A stretch of 55,320 nucleotides of DNA, from assembly GCA_028718565.1 (NCBI GenBank), contig JAQULO010000007.1, positions 1 to 55,320 on the forward strand. The letters are read 5' to 3'. Under the pieces are notes generated by a model, which searched no databases, was not told the DNA's origin, and saw nothing but the letters and a program-made list of their open reading frames with translations. Positions 1 through 7,761 of this stretch are shown one piece after another (position 1 is the stretch's first letter; the number at the start of each line of letters is the position of its first letter). Both the position numbers and the translations under genes were made by a program. This DNA is from Syntrophales bacterium. Its GTDB lineage: Bacteria > Desulfobacterota > Syntrophia > Syntrophales > UBA2210.

Positions 1-157
1 AAAGGAATGACTCGATTATTCCCGGCGAGAGAGGGCTGAAATAGGGCGTACGTTCTGACATTGCCGGAGTGATACATAAGGTCCAGGGGAAATGGGGTGA
101 GCGGGGAGCCATAGCCGCCCTGACTACAAAAGTATCTTTTAACAAGGAGGTGTTGAC

Positions 158-553
158 ATGGGTATGATGCAAGAATTCAAGACGTTTGCAATGAGGGGAA
201 ATGTTGTGGACATGGCCGTGGGCATCATTATCGGGAGCGCTTTCGGGAAAATCATATCTTCGTTGGTTGCTGATGTTATTATGCCGCCGATAGGGGCTTT
301 ACTTGGCGGGGTCGATTTTTCGAATCTGGCAATCACTGTCAAAGCGGCCGTAGGAGATGCCGCCGCGGTTACACTCAATTACGGTAAATTTATTCAGACG
401 GTTGTGGATTTTCTTATTATTGCATTTGCAATATTTATGGTAATTAAGGCTATAAATTCCTTTAAGAAGAAGGAAGAGAAGGCCCCGCCGCCCCCTCCGC
501 CAAAGGAGGAAGTTCTCCTTATGGAAATTAGGGATTTACTGAAACAGAAGTAA
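158..553 (+). CDS. mscL: Large-conductance mechanosensitive channel MscL
   Basis: MscL is an inner-membrane channel that opens at high membrane tension and protects the cell from bursting on hypo-osmotic shock. The 131-residue product has the usual family length. The N-terminal amphipathic helix is followed by TM1 with the conserved [15 protein letters not shown] segment (about residues 12-26), a periplasmic loop, and TM2 (about 77-97). It ends in a charged cytoplasmic helix preceded by a proline run (PPPPPP) after about residue 108. The ATG at 158 is well set by AAGGAGG at 144-150. No operon partner is visible. The gene downstream is only a remnant. Confidence 0.97.
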   Translation: MGMMQEFKTFAMRGNVVDMAVGIIIGSAFGKIISSLVADVIMPPIGALLGGVDFSNLAITVKAAVGDAAAVTLNYGKFIQTVVDFLIIAFAIFMVIKAINSFKKKEEKAPPPPPPKEEVLLMEIRDLLKQK

Positions 554-577
554 GGATATGGTGCTAACGGGGAGTTT

Positions 578-721
578 ATAACCATACGTGCGTCGATACG
601 CGTGAAGACGGGTAGGCTTTCCTATTTTCTCGAAATTTTTAAGGCCAATGTCCCCCATGTGAGGAAAGAAAAAGGGTGTGTCGAATATTTCCCGACTGTG
701 GATATCGACGCCAAACCGCCG
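578..721 (+). pseudogene. Remnant of an antibiotic-biosynthesis-monooxygenase (ABM/YgiN-like) gene
   Basis: The plus frame from about 572 onward reads like the N-terminal half of a small ABM-fold quinol monooxygenase: ITIRASIRVKTGRL, then FLEIFKANVPHV and GCVEYFPTVDID. A Shine-Dalgarno-like GGGGAG (569-574) sits 3 nt before an ATA at 578 where an ATG start is expected, so the start appears to have mutated. After about 721 the reading stays open to a TGA at 797-799, but the sequence no longer looks like the family and the second half of the domain is missing. I infer a decayed, truncated gene. The family call rests on recalled sequence patterns, not on a search. Confidence 0.55.
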
Positions 722-818
722 GGGCGGAGAGGGGTTGAGCATGCCGACCCCTTTCACGCCTCTCCTTCTCATTGCTCAGAAGGGAGGGCACCAAGCTGAT
801 TGAGTAAGGAAAATCCCT

Positions 819-2150
819 ATGGAGCGATTTAAGAATGAATCATCCGTGTATCAGCGTCCGGTGGAGTTGCTTCAGCGCCTGATCCGGTTCGACACCACCA
901 ATCCGCCCGGAGCCGAGGCGCAGTGTATCTCTTTTATCAAGGGGGTGCTGGACGACGCCGGTGTTGAGACTGCCATTTTCGCGCATACGCCGGAGCGCCC
1001 GAATCTGGTGGCCCGGTTGCATGGTCAGGGGAGCGCACCCCCCCTTCTGCTCTACGGGCACGTGGATGTCGTGACAACCGAGAATCAGAAGTGGCAGCAT
1101 CCCCCTTTCGCGGGTGTCATTGAGGATGGCTTCGTGTGGGGTCGCGGGACACTTGACATGAAGGGCGGGGTAGTAATGATGCTGGTCGCCTTTCTGCGCG
1201 CGAAGGCTGAGAGGATAGCCCTGCCGGGAGATATCATCCTCACCATTGTAAGTGACGAAGAACTGTTCGGCGACTTCGGCGCCCGGTTTCTCGTTGAGAA
1301 CCATGCGGATCTGTTTGAGGGTGTTCGTTATGCGGTAGGTGAGTGTGGCGGGTTCTCGTTTCATGTCGGCAATCGGCGATTCTATCCGATCATGGTTGCC
1401 GAGAAGCAGCGCTGTTCGGTGAGGGCGACCGTCCGTGGTCAGGGCGGACATGGTTCAATGCCTGTCCATGGGGGCGCCATGGCGCGGCTGTCACAGGTAC
1501 TCCGACGCCTTGACAGACATCGCCTGCCGGTCCATGTGACGCCGACCGCCCGGGTTATGATTGATACGATAGCCCGGGCCCTCGGCGGCATGACCGGACC
1601 GATTCTCGGTTATTTGAAGAATCCCGGACTGACGGATGTCATCCTCAACCTCCTCGGTGAACGCGGGCACATTTTTGATCCGATGCTGCATAATACGGTA
1701 AGCCCGACAATCCTGCATGGGAGCACCTCAATCAATGTGATACCCAGTGAGGTGTCCGTCGACCTGGATGGCCGGATACTCCCCGGCTTTAGCCCCGATG
1801 ATCTGATTGCGGAGCTCAACAAGATCGTCGGTAGTGATGTGGAACTTGAAGTTATAAGGCATAATCCGGGACCGCCCGAACCGGACATGGGGTTGTTCAG
1901 TACACTCTCCGGCGTTCTTCGGGAGATCGATCCTGAGGGTGTCCCTGTCCCCTTCTTACTGTCGGCCAGCACGGATGGACACCATTTTTCCCGGCTGGGG
2001 ATACAGACCTATGGATTCCTGCCGATGCAGCTACCGGAAGACTTCAGCTTTATAAGGACGATCCACGCGGCGGACGAACGCGTGCCGGTCGAGGCACTCA
2101 GTTTCGGAACAGACGCGATATATAAACTCCTTCAGCGTTTTGGAGGATAG
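819..2150 (+). CDS. M20-family metallopeptidase/deacylase (ArgE/DapE/carboxypeptidase-like)
   Basis: A zinc-dependent amidohydrolase of the M20 family, probably cytoplasmic, cleaving an amide bond in a small peptide or N-acyl amino acid. The 443 residues carry the expected metal-binding motifs: YGHVDV (His81), GRGTLDMKGG (Asp113, bridging ligand) and SDEE (about 146-148, with the general-base and metal-ligand glutamates). The dimerisation lid follows (GQGGHGSMP, about residue 209). The C-terminal metal histidine is probably in TIHAADERV. The ATG at 819 follows TAAGGA at 8 nt. The substrate cannot be read from sequence, and ArgE, DapE and dipeptidase functions all remain possible. The EFR1 gene starts about 40 nt downstream on the same strand, so the two may be co-transcribed. 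Confidence 0.9.
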   Translation: MERFKNESSVYQRPVELLQRLIRFDTTNPPGAEAQCISFIKGVLDDAGVETAIFAHTPERPNLVARLHGQGSAPPLLLYGHVDVVTTENQKWQHPPFAGVIEDGFVWGRGTLDMKGGVVMMLVAFLRAKAERIALPGDIILTIVSDEELFGDFGARFLVENHADLFEGVRYAVGECGGFSFHVGNRRFYPIMVAEKQRCSVRATVRGQGGHGSMPVHGGAMARLSQVLRRLDRHRLPVHVTPTARVMIDTIARALGGMTGPILGYLKNPGLTDVILNLLGERGHIFDPMLHNTVSPTILHGSTSINVIPSEVSVDLDGRILPGFSPDDLIAELNKIVGSDVELEVIRHNPGPPEPDMGLFSTLSGVLREIDPEGVPVPFLLSASTDGHHFSRLGIQTYGFLPMQLPEDFSFIRTIHAADERVPVEALSFGTDAIYKLLQRFGG

Positions 2151-2190
2151 GTACGACGGCTCTCATGGCATAGGATCAGAGAGGGTGAAA

Positions 2191-3012
2191 ATGGGCACAA
2201 GGATCTTTTACTGGACCGGAACGGGGAATTCGCTATGGGTGGCACGCAGGATCGGCGACGAACTTGGTGGGGCCAGCCTGTTTCCTGTAGCGAAAAGTAA
2301 GGGCAAAAACCAGTCAGTCGATTCGGAAGTCGTTGGACTGGTCTTTCCAGTGTATATCTGGGGTGTGCCAGCTCCGGTCATAAGATTTGTCAATACATTG
2401 AATGGATTACAACCAGAGTATATCTTTGCGATTGCGGTGAACGGAGGCCAGGTCTCAAACACGCTGATCCAGCTTAAGAAAGTTATGGCCAGCAGTGGCC
2501 TGAGCCTTTCAGCGGGATTTGAGATACGGATGCCGTCGAATTATATACCGTGGGGAGGGCCCGGGCCGCGGGAGAAACAGCGCGAGCTCTTCACGCTCGC
2601 CGGGGAAAAAATCTCCCGCATCGCTGCCGGGATAAGAGAGAAGGTTCCAATGGCGGTTGAAAAGGGACCGCTCTGGCAGAGAATTATATTTACCGCGCTC
2701 TACAACCTTAGTTTTTCTCGTGTTCCCGCAATGGATAAAAAATTCTGGGTCGATGACAGGTGCAATGCCTGTAAAATCTGCCTCAGGGTTTGTCCCGCCT
2801 CGAATATCACCCTGCGCGAGGGGAAGCCCCTCTGGAACCACCAGTGCGAGCAGTGTTTTGCCTGCCTGCAGTGGTGCCCACGGCAGGCGATTCAGTATGG
2901 GAAACGGACCCCAAAATATGAGCGGTATCACCATCCAGAGGTCATTCTGAAGGACATGTTAAAATCGGGAGACCTGTTGAGAAAAGATGTCGAGCCCATG
3001 AGACGCCCTTAA
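2191..3012 (+). CDS. EFR1-family flavodoxin-ferredoxin fusion protein
   Basis: A 273-residue redox protein joining an N-terminal flavodoxin-like domain (FYWTGTGNSLWVAR, the FMN phosphate loop, about residues 5-18) to a C-terminal bacterial-type ferredoxin with two [4Fe-4S] motifs. These are CNACKICLRVCPA (first Cys about 191) and CEQCFACLQWCPRQA (about 216-230). EFR1 proteins are common in strict anaerobes and are thought to move electrons between FMN and iron-sulfur centres; the partner is unknown. An in-frame ATG at 2140 overlaps the peptidase gene. I prefer the ATG at 2191, which follows GAGAGGGTGAAA and leaves the flavodoxin strand at the normal distance from the N-terminus. The gene converges on larB with only 18 nt between them. 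Confidence 0.9.
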   Translation: MGTRIFYWTGTGNSLWVARRIGDELGGASLFPVAKSKGKNQSVDSEVVGLVFPVYIWGVPAPVIRFVNTLNGLQPEYIFAIAVNGGQVSNTLIQLKKVMASSGLSLSAGFEIRMPSNYIPWGGPGPREKQRELFTLAGEKISRIAAGIREKVPMAVEKGPLWQRIIFTALYNLSFSRVPAMDKKFWVDDRCNACKICLRVCPASNITLREGKPLWNHQCEQCFACLQWCPRQAIQYGKRTPKYERYHHPEVILKDMLKSGDLLRKDVEPMRRP

Positions 3013-3030
3013 CACGGGGCCAGAATTGGA

Positions 3031-3780
3031 TCAATTGCCTTTGTTTATCATACTGGCCAAATATCCCGCTCCAAAACCATTATCTATATTAACCACAGCG
3101 GTTCCACTGGCACAACTGTTTAGCATGGACAAAAGAGCGGACAATCCTCCGAAACTTGCTCCGTAGCCTACACTTGTCGGAACAGCTATTACAGGCTTGT
3201 CAACTAAACCACCCACCACGCTCGCTAAAGCTCCTTCCATCCCTGCTACGGCTATAACTACATTCGCTCCCGTGATGATATCAAGGCTGGCAAATAGTCT
3301 GTGAATTCCTGCAACTCCTACATCAAATACTCGTTCCACCCTGTTCCCCAGCATTTGCGCTGTTATGGCTGCTTCCTCTGCCACCGGAATATCTGAGGTT
3401 CCCGCTGTCACCACTACGATATAGCTATCTGTAAGCTCAACTTCTTTCTTCCTAATCGTAATTATGTTTGCTACGTCATGATACTCTGCCTCCGGGCACA
3501 TAGCCTTTACTGCTTCATAAACTTTCTTATCAGCTCTGGTTCCCAATATGCTGCTGCCCATTTTCAGCATTTCTCTTACTATTATCACCACCTGTTCTTC
3601 TGTCTTCCCCGCACAGTATATTATCTCAGGGTAACCGGTTCTGATCTCTCTATGATTATCTATTTTTGCAAAGCCCAGATCCTTGAAGGGCAGATCTTTT
3701 AACATTCTTGCTGCGGAGTCTATTGACATCTTGTTTTCTTTTACAGCTTCCAGCAATTTCTTTATTTTTTCTTTATTCAT
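3031..3780 (-). CDS. larB: Nickel pincer cofactor synthase LarB (pyridinium-3,5-biscarboxylate mononucleotide synthase)
   Basis: LarB carboxylates the pyridine ring of nicotinic acid adenine dinucleotide and hydrolyses it, the first step of nickel-pincer-nucleotide (NPN) cofactor synthesis. The 249-residue product matches the family: a variable N-terminal domain (1-110), then a PurE/AIR-carboxylase-like domain with VVTAGTSDIPVAEEA, VAVAGMEGALASVVGGL and PTSVGYGASFGG. It is the last gene of larC-larE-larB. Its ATG overlaps the larE stop codon by one base (TAATG), which implies translational coupling. The whole operon is visibly more AT-rich than its flanks. Confidence 0.95.
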   Translation of the reverse strand: MNKEKIKKLLEAVKENKMSIDSAARMLKDLPFKDLGFAKIDNHREIRTGYPEIIYCAGKTEEQVVIIVREMLKMGSSILGTRADKKVYEAVKAMCPEAEYHDVANIITIRKKEVELTDSYIVVVTAGTSDIPVAEEAAITAQMLGNRVERVFDVGVAGIHRLFASLDIITGANVVIAVAGMEGALASVVGGLVDKPVIAVPTSVGYGASFGGLSALLSMLNSCASGTAVVNIDNGFGAGYLASMINKGN

Positions 3781-4580
3781 TATAGCCCTTCATTTAGACT
3801 TCCCATTCTATAACCCTGTAGATCCAAGGTCGCATATTGAAAACCAAAGTTTCTCATATTTTCTGCCATCTTATCTAAAAGCTCCGAGTTAAGAAGTTTT
3901 TCCCTTTCTTCAGCTGAAACCTCTATCCTTGCCATGCCCCCATGCAACCTTACCCTTACGGTCTTAAAGCCCAGGCTCAATATGTATAGCTCGGCTTTTT
4001 CTATTTTTCTTAGATCTGATATTCTTATTTCCTGCCCGTAAGGAATTCTAGATAAAAGACAGGCATAGGCTGGTTTGCTCCAGGTAGATAAGCCTATCTC
4101 CCTTGAAATTGTTCGTATATCTTCCTTTGTAAAGCCTGTTTCCAATAAGGGGCTTTTTATGTTGAGTTCTTTTAATGCCTTCATTCCCGGCCTGTAATCC
4201 TCTGTATCGTCAGCATTCGTCCCATCCGCCACACACTTAAAGCCCTGTTCTCCCGCAAACTTCAATATTTCCGTGAATAACGACTTTTTACACAAATAGC
4301 ATCTGTCCGGCGGATTGTTTCTTATCTCCGGTAGAATTATTCCCTCTTTCTTTATTACCTGCCTCACCCCTATTTTTTCCGCCAGTTCTACCGCCTCCTG
4401 TATTTCCCATTGGAGATGGTATGGAGATGCCATAGTAAAAGCCACCATCCTTTCCCCCAGGGCATCCTTTGCCGCTTTAAGCAAAAAGCTGCTATCCACT
4501 CCGCCTGAAAAGGCAACTACCAGGCTGTCCATGGATTTCAGATAATCTATAAGGTTATTGTATTTATCTTTTATATTCAG
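3780..4580 (-). CDS. larE: ATP-dependent sacrificial sulfur transferase LarE, probable CTG start
   Basis: LarE adenylylates the carboxylates of the LarB product and inserts sulfur, giving the dithio nucleotide that LarC loads with nickel. The PP-loop AFSGGVDSS marks the ATP site. Counting from the proposed start, cysteines lie at 94 and 97 (RCYLCKK) and 174 (AYACLLSR). In Lactiplantibacillus LarE a single Cys176 donates its sulfur, whereas Thermotoga-type LarE uses three cysteines to hold a [4Fe-4S] cluster. The three here suggest the cluster type (inference). Start choice: the upstream ATG at 4649 overlaps larC by 50 nt and adds 23 unrelated residues. A CTG at 4580-4578 follows AAGGTGAT and gives the normal N-terminus (NIKDKYNNL). 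Confidence 0.9.
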   Translation of the reverse strand: MNIKDKYNNLIDYLKSMDSLVVAFSGGVDSSFLLKAAKDALGERMVAFTMASPYHLQWEIQEAVELAEKIGVRQVIKKEGIILPEIRNNPPDRCYLCKKSLFTEILKFAGEQGFKCVADGTNADDTEDYRPGMKALKELNIKSPLLETGFTKEDIRTISREIGLSTWSKPAYACLLSRIPYGQEIRISDLRKIEKAELYILSLGFKTVRVRLHGGMARIEVSAEEREKLLNSELLDKMAENMRNFGFQYATLDLQGYRMGSLNEGL

Positions 4581-4599
4581 ATTATCACCTTTTTTACAT

Positions 4600-5823
4600 C
4601 TATAAAACTGTCCTGGAAATGCGTTTATATGCTTCCGTTGCAATTTCATACACCTTGCTTAAAGACAAATCATTTTCTTTTGCCAACTTTTTACATTGAT
4701 CGTATTCAGGCTTAAATTTAAGAATCTTACCTTTGTATACGCCTAACTTTATGTCCACTTGTCCATAAGGAGTTTCTACGGTCACCACTTTTCTGTCCAT
4801 CATTTTCTTTTCAACTCTGTATTGCCTTATACCCAGTGTGGTTGTTTCTTCAAAGATGATGTCTATCACCGTATCGACATCTTCTTCCCTGCATAGTACG
4901 CTCATTTGAACAGCTGGCCTGTTTTTTTTCATGATAATTGGAACCAGATACGCATCCATTGCGCCATTTCTCAAAAGTTTGCTTATTACATGGTCATATA
5001 CTTCCGGATTCATGTCATCTATATTGGTTTCTACGATTACAGCCTTCCGGGATTCGTCCCGGTAGCAATTCTCGTCTATTTCTCCCATAAATACCCTGAG
5101 TACATTGGGGATTTCATTGTCCCTGTTACCTATTCCATAAGCCGTCTTTAATATCTTGAAATTTTTTTTAACCGCGAATTCTTCAGCGAAGGTTACGGCT
5201 ATAGCCGCACCAGTAGGTGTAGTAAGTTCACAGGGAACACCCTCTGACTTTATAGGTACATTTTCTAAAATTTCTACTGTAGCTGGTGCAGGCACCGGTA
5301 ATCTACCATGAGCACAGTCGACAAACCCGCTTCCTACTTCTATCGGTGAGAATATTATCTTATCCACGGCCAGCTTATCTCTGCATATAGCTGCGCCTAC
5401 AATGTCTACTATGGCATCGACAGCTCCTACTTCATGAAAATGTATGTCACTAATGCTCTTTCCATGAACCTTTGCTTCTGCTTTTGCCACCCTCATAAAT
5501 ATCTCCATGCTCCACTCTTTTATTCTGTCATTTAACCCACTCCCCTCTATCATCTGTTTTATATCAGACAGATTTCTGTGGTCATGGTGGTGGAGATGGT
5601 TGTCGTTGTCGTGGTGCCCATCTAATAATACATCCACCTTGGTGCCGGTTATACTTTTTCTGCTGGTTTTATATATTTTTAGTCGATAGCCACGCAGGTT
5701 AATTTTTTTTAATTCTTCTCTTAGATATTCAGCATCTACTCCTAAATCTATCATCGCCCCAAGGTTCATGTCACCACTTATCCCAGAAAAGCAATCATAG
5801 TAAAGTATCGTTTTCGTATCCAT
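4600..5823 (-). CDS. larC: Nickel insertion protein LarC (pyridinium-3,5-bisthiocarboxylate nucleotide nickel chelatase)
   Basis: LarC inserts Ni(II) into the dithio-pyridinium nucleotide in a CTP-dependent step, completing the NPN cofactor. The 407-residue protein is encoded in one frame. In Lactiplantibacillus it is made by programmed frameshifting of larC1/larC2, which is not needed here. It has the N-terminal YYDCFSGISGDMNLGAMIDLG segment, a histidine-rich stretch (DGHHDNDNHLHHHDHRN, about residues 69-85) likely to bind nickel, and the FHEVGAVDAIVDIVGA and ETNIDDMNPE motifs. The ATG at 5823 follows GGAG at 4 nt. A longer frame reaching 5946 has no good site and adds unrelated residues. 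First gene of the operon. Confidence 0.95.
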   Translation of the reverse strand: MDTKTILYYDCFSGISGDMNLGAMIDLGVDAEYLREELKKINLRGYRLKIYKTSRKSITGTKVDVLLDGHHDNDNHLHHHDHRNLSDIKQMIEGSGLNDRIKEWSMEIFMRVAKAEAKVHGKSISDIHFHEVGAVDAIVDIVGAAICRDKLAVDKIIFSPIEVGSGFVDCAHGRLPVPAPATVEILENVPIKSEGVPCELTTPTGAAIAVTFAEEFAVKKNFKILKTAYGIGNRDNEIPNVLRVFMGEIDENCYRDESRKAVIVETNIDDMNPEVYDHVISKLLRNGAMDAYLVPIIMKKNRPAVQMSVLCREEDVDTVIDIIFEETTTLGIRQYRVEKKMMDRKVVTVETPYGQVDIKLGVYKGKILKFKPEYDQCKKLAKENDLSLSKVYEIATEAYKRISRTVL

Positions 5824-5854
5824 TTCTCCAAAACTCCTCTCAGAAAATAAAAGA

Positions 5855-6025
5855 TTACGAAGATTCAACCACATCTGAAACGAACGCCAAAGGTGCTCCG
5901 GGGGTGTGGTCATTGTTGATAACAATGTCCTGCTCATCAGAGACAAGCTTGTAATTTTCTACAATTCGGAGTTGGTGGTGGGTGGTTTTATGACTATAAA
6001 TACAACGGCGAAAACTCCTTGTAAA
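5855..6025 (-). pseudogene. C-terminal coding fragment of an unidentified gene
   Basis: Just upstream of larC on the same strand, a frame with no start codon reads like a genuine protein tail (RIVENYKLVSDEQ, DIVINNDHTPG, APLAFVSDVVESS) and ends at a TAA at 5857-5855. It is closed upstream by a TAA at 6028-6026. The composition is ordinary soluble-protein sequence, unlike the other frames here. I do not recognise the family. It could be the cut-off 3' end of a gene lost when the AT-rich lar segment arrived or was rearranged. It could also be chance. Confidence 0.3.
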
Positions 6026-6086
6026 TTACAAAGTATATTTAAAATGACTCCAGAGTTGATTTGGACCCCTCTTGAACCTCCAGGGG

Positions 6087-7694
6087 TCAATACTGGTAGC
6101 AGACTTTTCCCATCAGCAGGTCGTTGTCCTTGAAATAATAGAAGATCGAGTCACTATCCCAGGTCGCCCCTCTGTCCCCCAAGATAGCGGCATACCCTAC
6201 CTCGATGAGGAACCCGTTCTGAAAATCATATGCTATCCCCGGCCACAAGACCTTTCCCCCGTGTTTCGTATCGAAGATGCCCTTTATCGTCGTCTTGACG
6301 CGGCCGTCGAAATAGCTGTCTTCGAATTTGCAACTGACGATATCGGTGATGGGGGGCGCATAGAGACCGCCTTTCAGATACTTCGACTGGAACCACTCGA
6401 AGGTGAAGACCGTATCGCCCGTATGCCCCTCTATCAGCCTGCTCAGGGGTATGAAGTAGTTGAATCCGGTTGCGTAGGATAGATAGTGAGACCTGTCGAC
6501 CTCGAACGGTAGGATCAGACCCGGGAGACTGGTGCCCCTCTGCTCGACGATCCCCCCCTTGTCGGGTGAATAGGCAGCCTCGAACTGTAGGACGAAGTCA
6601 CCCAGCACCGCGGAGAGGTCAAAGCCGAACATGGTGACGATGGAGGATTGTGGCCTGATCTCAACCGCAACGGGGGTTGCGCCCTGAAAGATGATTTTGT
6701 ACGGGAGGAAAAGCGGGTTTTTGTCTGGCCCGCGGTATCCACTGACAGATATGTCGATCCCCCCTGCACTGGTCGACAACCGGGCGCCGTACCCGACGTT
6801 GTCGATATCGGCGCCGAGTTCCTCCGGCTCATCGAAGATGATCGGCAGGGGAAGGCTGTCATCAATCGAGAGCGCCCAGAAGTTCCCCTCCGGGGCCATA
6901 ATCGTAGGGATATGCATCGGTACGAAGACGGCCTCCAGCGTATAGTCACCCAAGAAAAACATTCCGGACAGGGACGGAACCCCGGCCTTGTTTTCGTCGT
7001 CATCCCTGAAAAGGATCTCTCGCATGTCCGACGGATTAAAGTATGACGTGGGATTGAAGGCATCTGCCGTACCCCAGCCATATATCTGATTCCCCGCGCG
7101 CAACCTGAAATTTCCTCTGCCGTAGTTCAGGTACAGTTCGTCAAAGGACAGCTCAGCCTCCTGTGAGGAAATCCTCAGGTTTCTCGACACTCGGTGATCT
7201 TTGGAGTAGGCGTAGTGATCATCCGCCCTTTCGTTCAGGTATGTCTGGAAGAGGTACAAGTTCGAGACGGAAAAGAGGTAGAGCTTCTCCGTTCCATACC
7301 TGAGCTGAAGGCGGTTCCTGATCTCGTTCTTCTCGTTCTTGTCTTTGAAGTTCTCGCCCGTCCCGGTATTGACAAAGGTCTCGAATTCTATGAACCCGCT
7401 GTAGGTAAACTCTGGGCCGATCGCCTCATCTTCCGCTATCTCCGGCTTTTCATCACGGACGACCCGCCCCCCCCCTGGCACGTTCTTTTCCTCACCGGGG
7501 ACGGCATATACCGGTACTATCTCATTCGAAGAATCGGGGTTTGTGAGTGTTTCCCCCGGAGGGGCGATTTCCGATGCGTGGGAGCAGCCGCCAGAAGCTA
7601 CAGGCAGAAGTCCCGGATTGATGAGAGAGAGGGCGACAAAAAGCGTCAGCCATGCTGTTTGGAAATATGTGTTCATCACTGTCACCAACGCCAT
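6087..7694 (-). CDS. DUF1302-like outer-membrane beta-barrel protein
   Basis: A 535-residue exported protein. The hydrophobic segment (TAWLTLFVALSLINPGLLPVASG) forms a signal peptide, followed by a charged linker, then alternating amphipathic strands typical of a porin-like barrel (for example GFIEFETFVNTGTG, LRLRAGNQIYGWG, ADAFNPTSYFNPSDMRE) ending in an aromatic residue (VCYQY). The NPTSYFNPSDMRE region resembles DUF1302 proteins, which usually pair with a DUF1329 gene; no such partner lies here. Translation may start at 7694 or at the ATG at 7676 (MNTYFQ), which gives a cleaner signal peptide. Substrate unknown. The family call is from recalled pattern only. Confidence 0.7.
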   Translation of the reverse strand: MALVTVMNTYFQTAWLTLFVALSLINPGLLPVASGGCSHASEIAPPGETLTNPDSSNEIVPVYAVPGEEKNVPGGGRVVRDEKPEIAEDEAIGPEFTYSGFIEFETFVNTGTGENFKDKNEKNEIRNRLQLRYGTEKLYLFSVSNLYLFQTYLNERADDHYAYSKDHRVSRNLRISSQEAELSFDELYLNYGRGNFRLRAGNQIYGWGTADAFNPTSYFNPSDMREILFRDDDENKAGVPSLSGMFFLGDYTLEAVFVPMHIPTIMAPEGNFWALSIDDSLPLPIIFDEPEELGADIDNVGYGARLSTSAGGIDISVSGYRGPDKNPLFLPYKIIFQGATPVAVEIRPQSSIVTMFGFDLSAVLGDFVLQFEAAYSPDKGGIVEQRGTSLPGLILPFEVDRSHYLSYATGFNYFIPLSRLIEGHTGDTVFTFEWFQSKYLKGGLYAPPITDIVSCKFEDSYFDGRVKTTIKGIFDTKHGGKVLWPGIAYDFQNGFLIEVGYAAILGDRGATWDSDSIFYYFKDNDLLMGKVCYQY

Positions 7695-7761
7695 TGTAAC
7701 CGTTTAGAACCTCGGAGGGATGCCCCTCCCTATCTGTCCCGACAAATACGACTCGCCAATA

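Noticed and set aside
1-157. Possible 3' end of an upstream gene
   Set aside because: All three plus frames close within about 42 nt and the short tail left (ending at 42) is too small to judge.
840-1451. 203-codon minus-strand open frame
   Set aside because: It is the shadow of the M20 peptidase gene, lacks a ribosome site, and its translation has no family features.
3031-6025. larA or a nickel transporter linked to the lar genes
   Set aside because: No frame in this segment encodes one. The only extra coding-like sequence is the unrecognised fragment at 5855-6025.
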